Below, piece after piece: positions 34,557 through 44,726 of a DNA stretch of 64,000 bases (position 1 is the stretch's first letter; each line of letters begins with the position of its first letter). The translations under genes were made by a program, and so were the position numbers. This stretch comes from Apoda limacodes. Taxonomy: Eukaryota > Arthropoda > Insecta > Lepidoptera > Limacodidae. The stretch lies in assembly GCA_946406115.1 (NCBI GenBank), contig OX291545.1, positions 9,500,001 to 9,564,000 on the forward strand, read 5' to 3'. The notes beneath the pieces were generated by a model. It was not told where the DNA came from, searched no databases, and worked only from the letters and a program-made list of their open reading frames with translations.

Positions 34557-34590
34557 ATAATAATAATAATAATAATAATAAATGTTTATT
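34557..34590. repeat. (TAA/ATT)n tail of a LINE
   Basis: About eleven 'ata' triplets on the plus strand are the 3' microsatellite tail, (ATT)n when read on the minus strand, of the LINE that starts here. Confidence 0.85.
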
Positions 34591-36175
34591 TTAGACCTTG
34601 GTACATAGTGTGTTAGTAACAAATACACTTAAAAAAACTATGTTAGTTGTACAGATAATATAACAAAATACTAAACAATTTTTTTTTTTTTTTTATTATT
34701 ATTTTATTTTGCGAGAGTGAAAAGTGTTCACATACGTCGTCTTATATGAACACCTACACACTCTCGCAAAATGGGGCAATCAAACCTTTTGGAAGCTGCT
34801 TCCAAGACCCTGTTCGGGCTGCCACGCACACGGCTTAGCAGTGACGCCGTTCTGTTCCGCATGATGGCATAAAAATCGGCTGATGCGCTACAGTCGCGCG
34901 GCAGCCCCACCAGTATCCGGAATGCATTATTATATTGAATTCGCAGAGCATTATAGGCCTTTTGCGTATAGTTTACCCATAGACTACAAGTTTAAAACGA
35001 TTGGCAGAATGCTTTAAACAAAGTAATTTTAAAACTCTGCGTACATCGAGCAAATCTAAGTGTCAACATATTACACCTAACAGACAGTGCTCTGCGCTCC
35101 CTTTCAATGTCTAGGTCATCTTTTAGAGTATCTGTGACCCAGTGCCCCAGGTACTTAAATTGGGAAACTCTCTTAAGAGGCGCGCCAGAAAGTATTACCG
35201 AAGGGACCTGGCCATAGGTTTTATTTCCCGCTTTTAACACCGTTATTTCACTTTTTAGTAAATTGTATCGGAGGCCATGGGTCTCAGCGTACTCCTCACA
35301 TATTCTAACCAGTCTTCTCAAGGCACTAATTGATGGACTCAGCAGCACCATGTCATCAGCATAGCTTATGTTATTTACACTTTTGCCATCGATAAAGCAT
35401 CCGACAGATGCGCTTTTGAGTTCCTCAATCAGTTGTTCATATAAAGGTTGAAAAGTCTAGGAGACGTCAACCCCCCTTGTCTCACTCCACACTCCATTCT
35501 GTACACTTCCGATGTTGCACATGCCCATCTCACACAATTAGTCTGGTGCTGATACCAATATTTAAATATTGGTATTAACTCCTTTGGTACACTGGTTTCA
35601 TTGGATAGGTTTCTCCACAGTATATCATAATTTACCAGATCAAAAGCTTTAAAAATATCCAAGAAACATGCATACCTGACAGTGCGCTTAAGGCAGTAAA
35701 TGGCTGTTTCGGTTGAAAGGCCAGGCCGAAAACCAAACTGTGCGTCATTCAATTGCAAATACTGTCGATCAAGCACACTGTCCAGCACCTTGGCAATAAC
35801 AGTGGCAAGAGAGATCGGCCTATAATTATTTATATCGCAAATGTCTCCAGTCTTGTTTTTAACAATTGGTACGACAACAGTTTTAATGAGGTCGTTGGGC
35901 AGAAAAGCATGACCTAATCACAAAGAAAATAACATTGCCAGTACACGAGGTAAGTGAGCACCCGCATATTTAAGATGTTCAACGCTGAGGCTGTCGTGTC
36001 CTGGTGATTTACCCCGGCACATTTTCGAAATTACTGTTTCAATTTCGTTTGCAGTAACACAAATTTGAACGTCACCGACTCTTTCCTCGGCGATGAACAC
36101 CTTACTTTTTGATAAAGGATGTACTAGAAAGTGCTTATGGAACAAGCAAGCAATTTGGCGGCAGCAATTTTACAT
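34557..36175 (-). mobile_element. LINE ORF2 (RT) fragment with (ATT)n tail, 1.6 kb
   Basis: On the minus strand, 36145 to 34728, most of a reverse transcriptase is readable. The fingers region has CRGKSPGHDSLSVEHLKYAG; then NNYRPISLATVIAKV, FGFRPGLSTETAIYCL, ACFLDIFKAFDLVN (motif A), VRQGGLTSPRLFNLYMNN, ISYADDMVLLSPS (catalytic motif C, ADD intact) and KYLGHWVTDTLKDDLD. The C-terminal region is RILVGLPRDCSASADFYAIM. A stop near 35918 and a frameshift near 35425 split it into three frames, so it is dead. The 5' part (endonuclease) is missing. Clade unresolved. It shows no close likeness to the other LINEs here. Confidence 0.9.
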
Positions 36176-36179
36176 AAAT

Positions 36180-37020
36180 ACGTATAATATTTCTCATTGT
36201 AAATATGAAATTTTGTAGATTTTAGGTTTAATCAGTGTCGTGATTTGAAAACCAGTTAAAGAATGTGACAATTAAGGTAATCATGTAAGTATTTTAATGA
36301 TTTATGATTAAATTACCAGAAAAAGTGAACATTTAGTAAGTTATGTTTACAAGATTTGCACAGAGATTTTGAGTCAGGTTTAATAAAGTCGTGTATATGT
36401 ATATATAACGTAATATTATATTATCAGAATAGTTGAGTACATTTTGGTTGAGACCCAGCTGTATTTAAAAATTTAATAGAGGGACTTACTGACGTCAGCA
36501 GACTACAAATCAGGCAAATCGCACAAGCATATTTTGTATTTTTTAGTAGGTAGATTGTCCTTATTGATTTTATTAGGTTACATTCTGATAAGAATATGTA
36601 AGTTGATGTCATGATTTATATATTAAAATGTGCGGGATTTTTATAGATTAGCAAAGTATTTCTTTATTTATTATAATGACAAACCTTTGTGAAAAATCTA
36701 AATGCTTCGAAATGATTCAAAATAGCAGCCCACTATTTAATTGTAAATGTATTTTGTACTTGGTAAACACATGAGTGCTTATTTATTTATTATGTACCTT
36801 ATTCAAAATTTTTATGGCCTTTCTAATGGTGTATATATTATTGTGCCATATTTCAAACCACAAACAGTTTTTAATGCCATAAACGAACATCAAGAAATAA
36901 AATTGGCGCATTTCTGAAAAATTTTCCTAAAAGTACTGTTTGCAAAGAAAGACCCACTGACTTCACAGACTTTAAGTGTTCCTTTTTATAAGAAAATGGT
37001 AGCGGTCCGCCTGATTTTTT
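36180..37020. other. No gene recognised
   Basis: AT-rich. A possible LINE 3'UTR scrap ('atggtagcggtccgcctgat', about 36996) sits at the right edge. Confidence 0.4.
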
Positions 37021-37084
37021 ATACCACAGTCTTTAGGGTTCAAAAAAAAAAAGAAATATAGTAAATTTCAACATATCTACGTTC

Positions 37085-37495
37085 ATCTTTAGACCCACTC
37101 GTCCGGATGAACAGTCAAGGCGTTCAGCATTTCTTCAAAGTGCTGCAGCGATTTAGAAATTGCTACGATGTCATCCGCGAATCGGAATGGGGAGATAAAC
37201 TCACCATTTGCCAACAGATGACACCATTCCTCCAGTCCAGCATCTTAAAAACATCCTCCAATGCGCTGGTGAACATTTTCGGGGATATTATTCATGTCGT
37301 ACTCCTCTGCGCAACTGGAAAGTCTGCAGGTCCCATACTTTTACGGTCATTGTAGCGGTAAGATACAGTACAGAATCGGTTTCGAAGGCTTTTTCGTAGT
37401 AAAGAAAGTAACTGCCAGAGCCAAGTTTGAATTCGTTGGCAGAATTGGAGAACGACTTGCCAGCTACCATTATGGGAGCCGTGCTTTCTGATCAC
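37085..37495 (-). mobile_element. RTE-type reverse transcriptase fragment
   Basis: Minus strand: YEKAFETDS (motif A region, DYEKAFD in intact elements) and TVKVWDLQTFQLRRGVRHE, with a TAA replacing the conserved QGD. In a second frame it reads SALEDVFKMLDWRN-like sequence, then FRFADDIVAISKSLQHFEEM (catalytic FADD) to LNALTVHPDE. Two frame disruptions and the short length (about 135 codons) make it a dead fragment. The FADDIV core and spacing are typical of RTE-like LINEs, unlike the YADD-type families nearby. Overlapping plus-strand frames are antisense shadows. Confidence 0.75.
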
Positions 37496-37504
37496 TCGCT
37501 AATC

Positions 37505-38290
37505 TGCCGAAGGCACCTTTTGCCAGTCGTCCTTACCACGTAACGTAACTTGGCCCACAGTGCTAAAGAAAGCCGATCTACTTTTTGCCTCAAACTTCAC
37601 TTTGAACGATGAAGGCGCCGTTCCACCTATCATTTCGTGGAGCGGTAAGTCAATGCCAGAAATTTCCATAATACAACGGTAGGTTGGGCGGGGATTGCTT
37701 TCTTTAAATGTTCACAAGTCGAGTGGGCCAGACGGTATACCAGCAGTGGTGCTTAAATTGTGTGCTCCTAATTTATATCCTGTACTCACGCGCCTCTTCG
37801 AGCTTTCTTAGCGCACTAGGAAATTTCCGTCTTCGTGGAAGACTGCGCACGTGCACCCGGTGCCCAAAATGTACGATAGATCAGACCCATCGAATTACAG
37901 GCCCATTGCTATTATCTATCTCCTCTCGAAGGTGATGGAGCGTGTGATTAACACCCAGCTTCTAAGATACCTAGAGGAACACGAGTTGGTTGTCGAAAAT
38001 CGAGTCCATGCTGCTTAAGGTCTCTGACTTGGGATGGGAAAACTTGGTCCGAATCAACTCAACAAAGACGCAAGTCTGCGCGTTTACTGCTAAGAAAACC
38101 CCATTTGCTGTGGTTCCACAATTCCAACACAAACCCCTTACCATCTCCAAGAGTATTGGGATCCTTGGTGTTGATATATCCAGCGACGTTCAGTTCCGTG
38201 ATCATTTTGAAGACAAGGCCAAGTTGGTGTCTAAGAAACTTGGTGTGCTCAACAGAGCGAAGCGAAGAAGAAAAATTAAGGAATAGGATA
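37505..38290 (+). mobile_element. CR1/Jockey-like LINE with the RT core deleted
   Basis: Plus strand, several frames. First KADLLFASNFTLNDEGAVPP, then PAVVLKLCAPNLYPVLTRLF, SDPSNYRPIAIISLLSKVME and LLRYLEEHELVVENRV. The sequence then jumps to KVSDLGWENLVRINSTKTQV, CAFTAKKTPFAV, SIGILGVDISSDVQFRDH and KLGVLNRAKRRRK. The palm, with motif A and YADD, is absent. The junction lies near 38010, implying an internal deletion of roughly 450-500 bp relative to an intact member. It is the same family as 27165-27955 and 39062-39965. Confidence 0.85.
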
Positions 38291-38380
38291 CGAAGTAATA
38301 TAGTGTTGTATATTATAGTACTTATTTTAAAGTAGGTCTACAATATCATGGCACCAGATCTAAAAATTTCATAAATTTCT

Positions 38381-38840
38381 TCGCGACATATTAGTGGCAA
38401 ATTCCTATGTGGTTAATTGTGTGTAGTAAAAAAGATATAAAAGCGACGAATTTTATTTCTTTATACAACATCACGGCAAATTATGCAATTTATTTTATTT
38501 CAAATTGGCGAAAGTTGTTTTGCTAACTCTTATAACATCAAAAATATAAAAATTGGTTTTCTCTAAATCCCAATTATTTCGTAAGTATTCTGCTAACTTT
38601 ACGTAAAGTTAGCAGAAAAGCAATTTTTTTCGTTAGTGTTCTGCTAACTTTACTCTGTAATTCAAGAAATTTAAAAGCGGCAAATTTTATAATTATAAAT
38701 TTTAAATATTATTTTTTCCCGAATTATTTCAAGGATAAATCAAGGCAAATAAGCGGCAAATTACGCAACTTATTTCTTTTCGATTTGCGATAGTTGTTCT
38801 GCTTACTTTACTCACATAACAATGGGAGGAGTTGATCTTA
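38381..38840. repeat. Dispersed repeat with ACGTAAAGTTAGC palindromes, copy 1
   Basis: Recurrent blocks are 'cacggcaaatta[t/c]gcaa', 'ataaaagcg[a/g]c[a/g]aattttat', 'tgctaactttac' and a perfect 30-bp palindrome at 38588-38617 centred on acgt. The same blocks occur at 52130-52740. The unit structure suggests a decayed, internally repetitive fold-back element. It is non-coding. Confidence 0.6.
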
Positions 38841-39061
38841 AACACACCACAAGACGTACAAAAGAATGCTTAATGCGAGCATTTTGAATGCCTATGTTCT
38901 ATTGCGTAGTAGCTTGAGTGAATGGAATACGCCTGTGATGAAAAAATAATATTTCATAACTTTGACGATTCAAAAGTGATTATAAAATCCTAATTTGAAT
39001 AAAACATTTTGACTTTGTCTTTGATGTCTCATCGACAGTTCCACATTCAGTTGGCTGAACA

Positions 39062-39965
39062 ACTTAAAGGTTTTTATTATATACCACTAAGGTGGCAAAC
39101 AAGCTTACGGTCCGCCTGATGGAAAGCGGTCACCTTAGCCAATGGACGCTTGTAACACCATAAATATCATTCGCGCGTTGCCGACTCTTCAAAATCCCAT
39201 AACTCCTTTCTTGAAGAACCCCATACTGTATTCCTTAAAGAAAACCTTGGCAGGGAGCTTATTCCACAACACAAACGTTCGAGGAAGGAAGTTTCTCTGA
39301 AACCGCACTGTACACGACCATTTCGGTTCTAAGGTGTGAGAATAAATTCCCTGCTGATGGTGATCCGAACACATCCCACTACAAGCAGTAAAACACACAG
39401 GGAGGCAAAGTCTCTCCTCAGACTTAAGGATTCGATACGGCAAGTGAGTTTGGGACCGTCAGCAATTCTCACAGTCCGTCGTTGAACCGAGTCAAAAAGA
39501 CCAAGCTGGTATGCAGAGGTGGCAGCAGTACTCCAAATAGCCTTTAAGTTGCTTGGACGCCAGCTTCACCTTGTCTTGCAAATCATCTCGGAACTGAACA
39601 TCGCTGGAGATTTCAACACCGAGGATCCCAATGCTCTTGGAGATGGCGAGGGAAGTGTTCTGAAAATGTGGGACTACAGTAAATGGGGTTTTCTTAGCGG
39701 TGAACGCGCAGACTTGTGTCTTTGTAGGGTTGATTAGGATCAAGTTTTCCCCTCCCCGGTCAGAGACCTTGGACAGAATGGTCTCGAATTAAGACAAGTT
39801 CTCCGCGCTTTATTTATGTTTTACGACCCGTGTAATAAGCGTCTCCAGTACTGTCATCTGCATAGCAATGTATGTTGTTGATGTCCAACATGTCATTGAT
39901 ATGCAGTAGAAACAGTATAGGAGACAGTGCAGAGTCTGCGGGACACCAGCCGAACTTGCGACTTG
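39062..39965 (-). mobile_element. CR1/Jockey-like LINE 3' half
   Basis: Minus strand from 39965: AGVPQ-like motif B, then a catalytic CYADDSTGDAYYTG segment (YADD present, about 39860), LILINPTKTQVCAFTAKKTP, SIGILGVEISSDVQFRDDLQ and DKVKLASKQLKGYLEYCCHL. The C-terminus is TVRFQRNFLPRTFVLWNKLP, and the 3'UTR 'gtggtatataataaaa' ends at about 39075. A partial deletion separates the thumb from the C-terminus and several frameshifts occur, so it is inactive. Confidence 0.85.
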
Positions 39966-40012
39966 TGAAACAGCAACCTCTGCCCCGACGTGAAGTACTG
40001 CCTCGCTCTGTT

Positions 40013-40160
40013 AAGTACGCCTGGTTTTTAGGACGCCAGCTTCACCTTGTCTTGCAAATTAACCACAGTAAATTGGGTTTTCTTTGCTGTGAACGCAAAG
40101 ACTTGTGTCTTTGTAGGGTTGAATCGAACCAAGTTTTCCAGTGCCCAGTCAGAGCTAGTA
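40013..40160 (-). mobile_element. Detached second piece of the same LINE family
   Basis: Repeats the 'ggacgccagcttcaccttgt' and 'gggttgaatcgaaccaagtt' segments already present at 39555 and 39727, in the same orientation, with a large internal gap. It may be a separate truncated insertion or a local rearrangement of the neighbour at 39062-39965. Confidence 0.6.
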
Positions 40161-40277
40161 TTTATCAATATTAATTCTAATATTTTTTCCGAAATTCTGT
40201 GCGATTCTCGTTTTAGATTATGTCTTTCCTCAGCTTCGGTATTTTACTCAGCTCTGTAGTTAGTGCTGCTTCTTCAA

Positions 40278-40983
40278 TCCTATCCCATTAATATTATCAA
40301 GGCGAAAGTTTGTGAGTGTGTGAGTGTGTATGTTTGTTACTTCTTCACGCTTCAACCACTGGACGGATCAGGATAAAACTTGGCATACATATAGGTTAGG
40401 TCCTGGAATAGCATATAGGCTACTTTTTATCCCGAAATTCCCGCGGAAATAACTATAACCGAGCTTAAACGAACTATAGATATAGCTACAGCTTGATATA
40501 GCAAACTTCATTAGTGTAATTAAGGAGTAAATCACAGTCGCCGATAACCGAATTTAGCGCGGGGTAATTAAGGAGTGAATCACAGTATCAATACTGAGAT
40601 TAAATTAAGCAGTCCCACGCCGATAACCAAATTTAGGGCAGAGCGGCCGCTATCCCATTAATATTATAAATGCGAAAGTTTGGTTGTTTGTCACGCTTCA
40701 ACCACTGGATGGATCGGGAACCGCTCAACTGATTTAGATGAAATTTCCCGGTCCCGAGGAAGGACATAGGCTGTTTTTCATCTCGGAAAATTCAAAAGTT
40801 CCCGCGGGACGTTTGTTACTTAATCCTGCTGCACTGGGAGCATTAAAATGAGCTGAAATTTTGCAGACAGAGATAGTTAAAGATACGGAAAAAGAAAAAG
40901 GCTACTTTTTATCCCGGGAAATTCAAAAGTTCAAGCGGGAGTAACAATAACCAAATTCCACGAACGAACTATAGCGGCAGCTA
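40278..40983 (+). mobile_element. Two adjacent Helitrons, head to tail
   Basis: The first opens TCCTATCCCATTAATATTAT at 40278 and reaches 'ccgataaccaaatttagggc' and agcggccgc at 40650. The second begins at once (tatcccattaatattataaa, 40651) and decays near 'agattgctattacaaactt'. The first has an internal duplication of 'taattaaggagt[a/g]aatcacag'. Neither has a clean CTAG end, suggesting that the second start captured or replaced the first terminator. Confidence 0.65.
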
Positions 40984-41080
40984 TAGATTGCTATTACAAA
41001 CTTACATACATACGTACATACATACATAACATCACGCCTGTTTCCCAGAGGGGTAGGCAGAGACTAGTAAAAGATTTGTT
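40984..41080. repeat. (TACA)n with 'gaggggtaggcagag' flank
   Basis: 'catacatacgtacatacata' is followed by 'cacgcctgtttcccagaggg' and 'gtaggcagagac'. This pairing of a TACA microsatellite with a constant flank is familiar from moth and butterfly microsatellite families that spread as mobile elements. Confidence 0.6.
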
Positions 41081-41519
41081 GTAAAAGTTCGTGGAATGAG
41101 CAGCTGGTTTTAAAATGAGTTAAGTTGAGGGACGAAGGTTGGAATTACAATTGCATATAAATTGGTAATGATCTTTAAGGTATACAGGCACCGACGGATT
41201 GAAAAAAATGCTGTACAGAAGTTTAAGAATACGTTTATTCCGACGAATACGGATTGGAGGCCACTTGAGCTATTGGCGAAAGTAGGAAACACGGTCATAT
41301 TTGCGTAGTCCAAATATGAAACGTATACATAGATGCTCAAGTTTATTTAATTAGTCCTCAGTGAGAAAGTAGCTGGCGTCAGCGTAATCGAGAATCGGAT
41401 AATATCTGCGCAAGAGCAATTTTAGTGGGAATAGGGTGAAAATTACGTAAATGTCTTAAGAAACTTACAGTTGCGTATAACTTCCGACTTAATTCTTGTA
41501 GATGAGAAAGCCCAAGAAA

Positions 41520-42390
41520 GAGTTCTTCTTTTTAATTTTTCATTTTCTTCCAAATCTTCTATGGTTTTCACCATGGATGACGGGAATGGCCTTTCTTTAA
41601 ATTCTTTTTAAGCTAGCCATTTTGATGCGTTTTTTACGTTCAATGTAATGTGTCGTTTCAAAGCCATAAATTTCACAATTATTGAAGTTATGGGATATTA
41701 TAATAATGAAGAAGATCAGTAAAAAATCGACTGCGGCGCCAACTACCAGGTCCAATGGTGTTATTAAACCTTGCAGGGACTCACTCTAACGTACACAAAA
41801 ATATTATTTAAATCTTTCCTTCCGTTTAGAAGATCAGTTACATATCGACTGCAGCACCACCTACTGGGTCCATTTATGAATTCAAACCTTGCAGGGACAC
41901 ACTCAAACGTGCACAAAAAAATCTATTTTAAAAACGTCCCTGCTATTTAGGAGAAGATCAGTGACACATTCACTGCAGCGCCACCTTACGGATCCATATG
42001 TGAATTCAAACCTTGCAGGGACGTAGGTACTCCAACGAACACAAAAAGATTATTAAAATCGTCCCTGCTGTTTAGAAGATCAGTGAAAAACCGGGTCCAA
42101 TTGTGTTTTCAAACCATCCAGAAACACATTTAAATCAGACAAAATTTCAACCAAATCGTTTCAGCCGTTTAGGAGGAGTCCGGTGACAAACTCACGTACC
42201 GAAGAATTATACGTAGATTTTTACTAACCGACTCACGCTTGACGTTTTCAAGTAGACAATGTCCTTTCCCGGAACTCAGACTATCTCCATGCCAAATTTC
42301 ATCTTAATCGTACAGTGGTTTAAGCGTGAAGAGGTAACAGACAGACAGACAGAGTTACTTTTGCATATATAATATTAGTATGGGTAGTAT
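41520..42390 (-). mobile_element. Helitron-linked segment with four minisatellite units
   Basis: Four units of 118-124 bp are anchored by 'atcagt' at 41715, 41833, 41957 and 42079. They share 'gactgcagc[g/a]ccac', 'attcaaaccttgcagggac' and 'cgtacacaaaaatatt'. They are followed by 'cagccgtttaggaggagtcc' and the Helitron-type segment 'gacgttttcaagtagacaat' ... 'cttttgcatatataatatta' ending near 42384. Flanking DNA left of the array (41525-41690) also matches 18230-18400, so both loci are copies of one larger element. Confidence 0.7.
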
Positions 42391-42399
42391 GGACCAGCT

Positions 42400-43080
42400 C
42401 ATCCGGCGAACATTGTTTCGACTCGCGCTTGACCGTTTTTATGGCTATAACCTTCACGGTGATAGGCATAATGCAAGCAATAAGTTTACCAATTTTCATC
42501 GTAATCGGATAAACAGTATGGCTGCGCGTTAAAACAAAATATTGATTTTTATATATTACATTAATTGGTAGACGTCATTAGAATATTTTAGTGTATTTCA
42601 AATATGGAAATTATTATTTATTATATTTAACTTGTTTTCCTTTGTAAAAATGTCGAATATATTCGTTGAAAATGTTGACTTTTTTCTGCAGTCAGTCAGT
42701 ACTCGTACTACGGCTCAGTCATTTGGGAACCGTAAATGCGGTTCGAGATAATTGTTTGGTGATAGAATAATAGTAATTTAGTTAGTTATAACTTATTTTA
42801 ATTTAGGTTTACTAATAGTGTCATAGTGTCAATATAAAAGAAAAACAGTGATAAAACAATAATAAGAGGTTATTTTTAGTGGTTATTTTTGTTCACGGTT
42901 GTCAATTACTACCAGGTTTTTTTTTATATCATTAAGTTGGCAAACAAGCACACACCATATTTGATTTATTGCAAAATTTAATTATACGTCATCTTTGATT
43001 TATTGTTATATTGGATAACAACGTTTAGGAAATGTAATAAGCTTTCGAAATATACCCGCATTATTACTGAAGGCCAGGTA
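42400..43080. other. No gene recognised
   Basis: AT-rich, with CAGTCAGTCAGTA at about 42690 and a scrap of LINE 3'UTR ('ttaagttggcaaacaagc', about 42932). No coding support. Confidence 0.4.
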
Positions 43081-43086
43081 GATATC

Positions 43087-43094
43087 GAATAATG
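43087..43094. other. Left 8-bp target duplication GAATAATG
   Basis: GAATAATG directly precedes the left end of the fold-back element. The same octamer follows the right terminus preserved in the duplicated copy (44798-44805); in copy 1 it has changed to GAATTCTG (43894-43901). Confidence 0.75.
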
Positions 43095-43893
43095 CCTCTT
43101 GTAGCAGTAGTCCGGTTGTCAGTCCGGTTGACCGAAGTACTGAAACTTTTAAGTTGCAATAGTTCGGTTGTGACAAAGAACCGAACTATTGATACCTTTT
43201 TAGTAGCAACAGTCCGGTTAGTTAATCATTTAATCAAAATATATTTACAAACTATTTTATATTAAAAAAAAAGATCCAGTAATAATATACATTTTTTAGC
43301 AAAATTAACTTTATCTTATAAAAACAAATGTGTGTCGAAACACAATTAGATGACATTTTTTTTTATTGAAACCATAATTTTTTTAACACACTTGCTCGTA
43401 AGCAGTGTCATTACGGGCAGGCAAATCCTTAATTGCTCACACGGGCTCTTTCTTTGGCCCGTAATGACACTGTTTACGAGCAAGTGTGATAGAAAATATT
43501 ATGGTTTTAACGATTAAGACTAACTTCACCGCAAAAAAACATTTTTTTACTTATGATTGATGATTACTAAAAATTGATGATAATAAAAAAAAATTAAAAA
43601 AAATTAAGAAAAGTTTGCAAAAAAGGGTTTTTTTGATAAAAAAAAAATTGTTATTTATTTGTTTTTCGATACTCATTTGTTTTTTTAAGATAACATCAGT
43701 TTTGCTAAAAAATGTTTTATTATCACTGGTTCTTTTTTTTATATAAAATTTATTTTGTTTAAATTATTAACCGGACTGTTGGTACTAAAAAGATATCAAT
43801 AGTTCGGTTCTTTGTCACAACCGAACTATTGCAACTTAAAAGTTTCAGCTGTTCGGTCAACCGAACTAACAACCGGACTACTGCTACAAAAGA
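43095..43893. mobile_element. ~800-bp fold-back element, arms ~390 bp
   Basis: The left terminus CCTCTTGTAGCAGTAGTCCG mirrors the right (ggactactgctacaa..gag). Inward, 'aagttgcaatagttcggttg' pairs with its complement at about 43822, 'agcaaaattaac' with 'cagttttgct', and so on to the centre. There a second, stricter inverted pair (43387-43417 with 43458-43488; 31 nt, 1 mismatch) encloses a 40-nt loop. An 8-bp target duplication fits hAT-type integration. There is no coding sequence. Any transcript would fold into a long double-stranded RNA. Confidence 0.8.
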
Positions 43894-44726
43894 GAATTCT
43901 GGAGCATTTTATCACGGCAGGGAAAAAGTCTCAGATTAGAATTTTTAGCCCGCCCAAACTTTTAATTCGTTTAATTTCAAAAAAGTACATTCAAAATCAA
44001 AATAAAAATCTTTTTATTCAAATGGGTTACTAAGAACTCTTTCGAATCGTCAAGTAAATTAACAACAACTAGCTTTACAAACTAATTACAATACTGTTTT
44101 ATTGCGTGCGTCCACTAGGAAATCCTCGTAAAATCACAAACGAAACATAATATTATATTGTATCAACTAATAAATACACGTTTTGTATTGAAACACTTAA
44201 TAAACAAGATTTACAATGTAAATAGTTTGATTTAAAAATCAAACAAAATTTAGGTACTATTTTAATTGCCTATTGTTTTTCATTGTTGACATTAAGAATA
44301 CTTATTAGTTAAATAGTAATGTAACATATTTTGTGGGCCACTAGTAACGAAACTAGGCCTAGCCTGTATTTTAGATGCTAGTCTCTTCCAGTGTTAATAA
44401 CCCATGACAAAAGTTAGGTACTAGTACCGAGTTAACGACAAAAATGCAAAATATAACATAACATAAAATTTATTACAAATATTATAGATGTTAAAAAATT
44501 AAAAATGACCTTATTAGTTACCAACAAAAGTAAAGTAAAGTAAAATAATATTGGAGGGTAATGCGGCATGTTACTGATGACTTGTACTTGTAACTCGTTC
44601 TATGCAACAAGTTGCCGATTAGTAAAGTAGCTAATTATGTACGTTACCACTAAAACTAAGGACCTGAGAATATTTATTACGAAATAATGAATCAATAGTA
44701 AATAATATAAGATTATTATAATAAAT
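43806..44726. repeat. Tandem duplication, copy 1
   Basis: Begins inside the right arm of the fold-back element and runs through 'cacggcagggaaaaagtctc', 'gtaatgtaacatattttgtg', 'gatgctagtctcttccagtg' and 'tagtaaagtagctaattatg' to 'gaaataatgaatca'. The same order is found in 44727-48800. Copy 1 differs from copy 2 mainly by the 289-bp insertion at 43992-44280. It is non-coding. Confidence 0.85.
43992..44280 (-). mobile_element. 289-bp LINE-tail insertion in copy 1
   Basis: Absent from copy 2, where 'gtacattgtttacattaag' is continuous. It is flanked by CATT on both sides (43988-43991 and 44281-44284). The left edge 'caaaatcaaaataaaaatc', read on the minus strand, is the A/T-rich 'gatttttattttgattttg' type of LINE 3' end. 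No protein is recognisable, so it is probably a short 5'-truncated retrotransposition. Confidence 0.65.

Noticed and set aside
37107..37491. Plus-strand frames as genes
   Set aside because: The minus strand encodes an RTE-type RT with FADD; the plus frames are shadows.
39519..40259. Plus-strand frames as genes
   Set aside because: They are antisense to CR1/Jockey-like LINE fragments.
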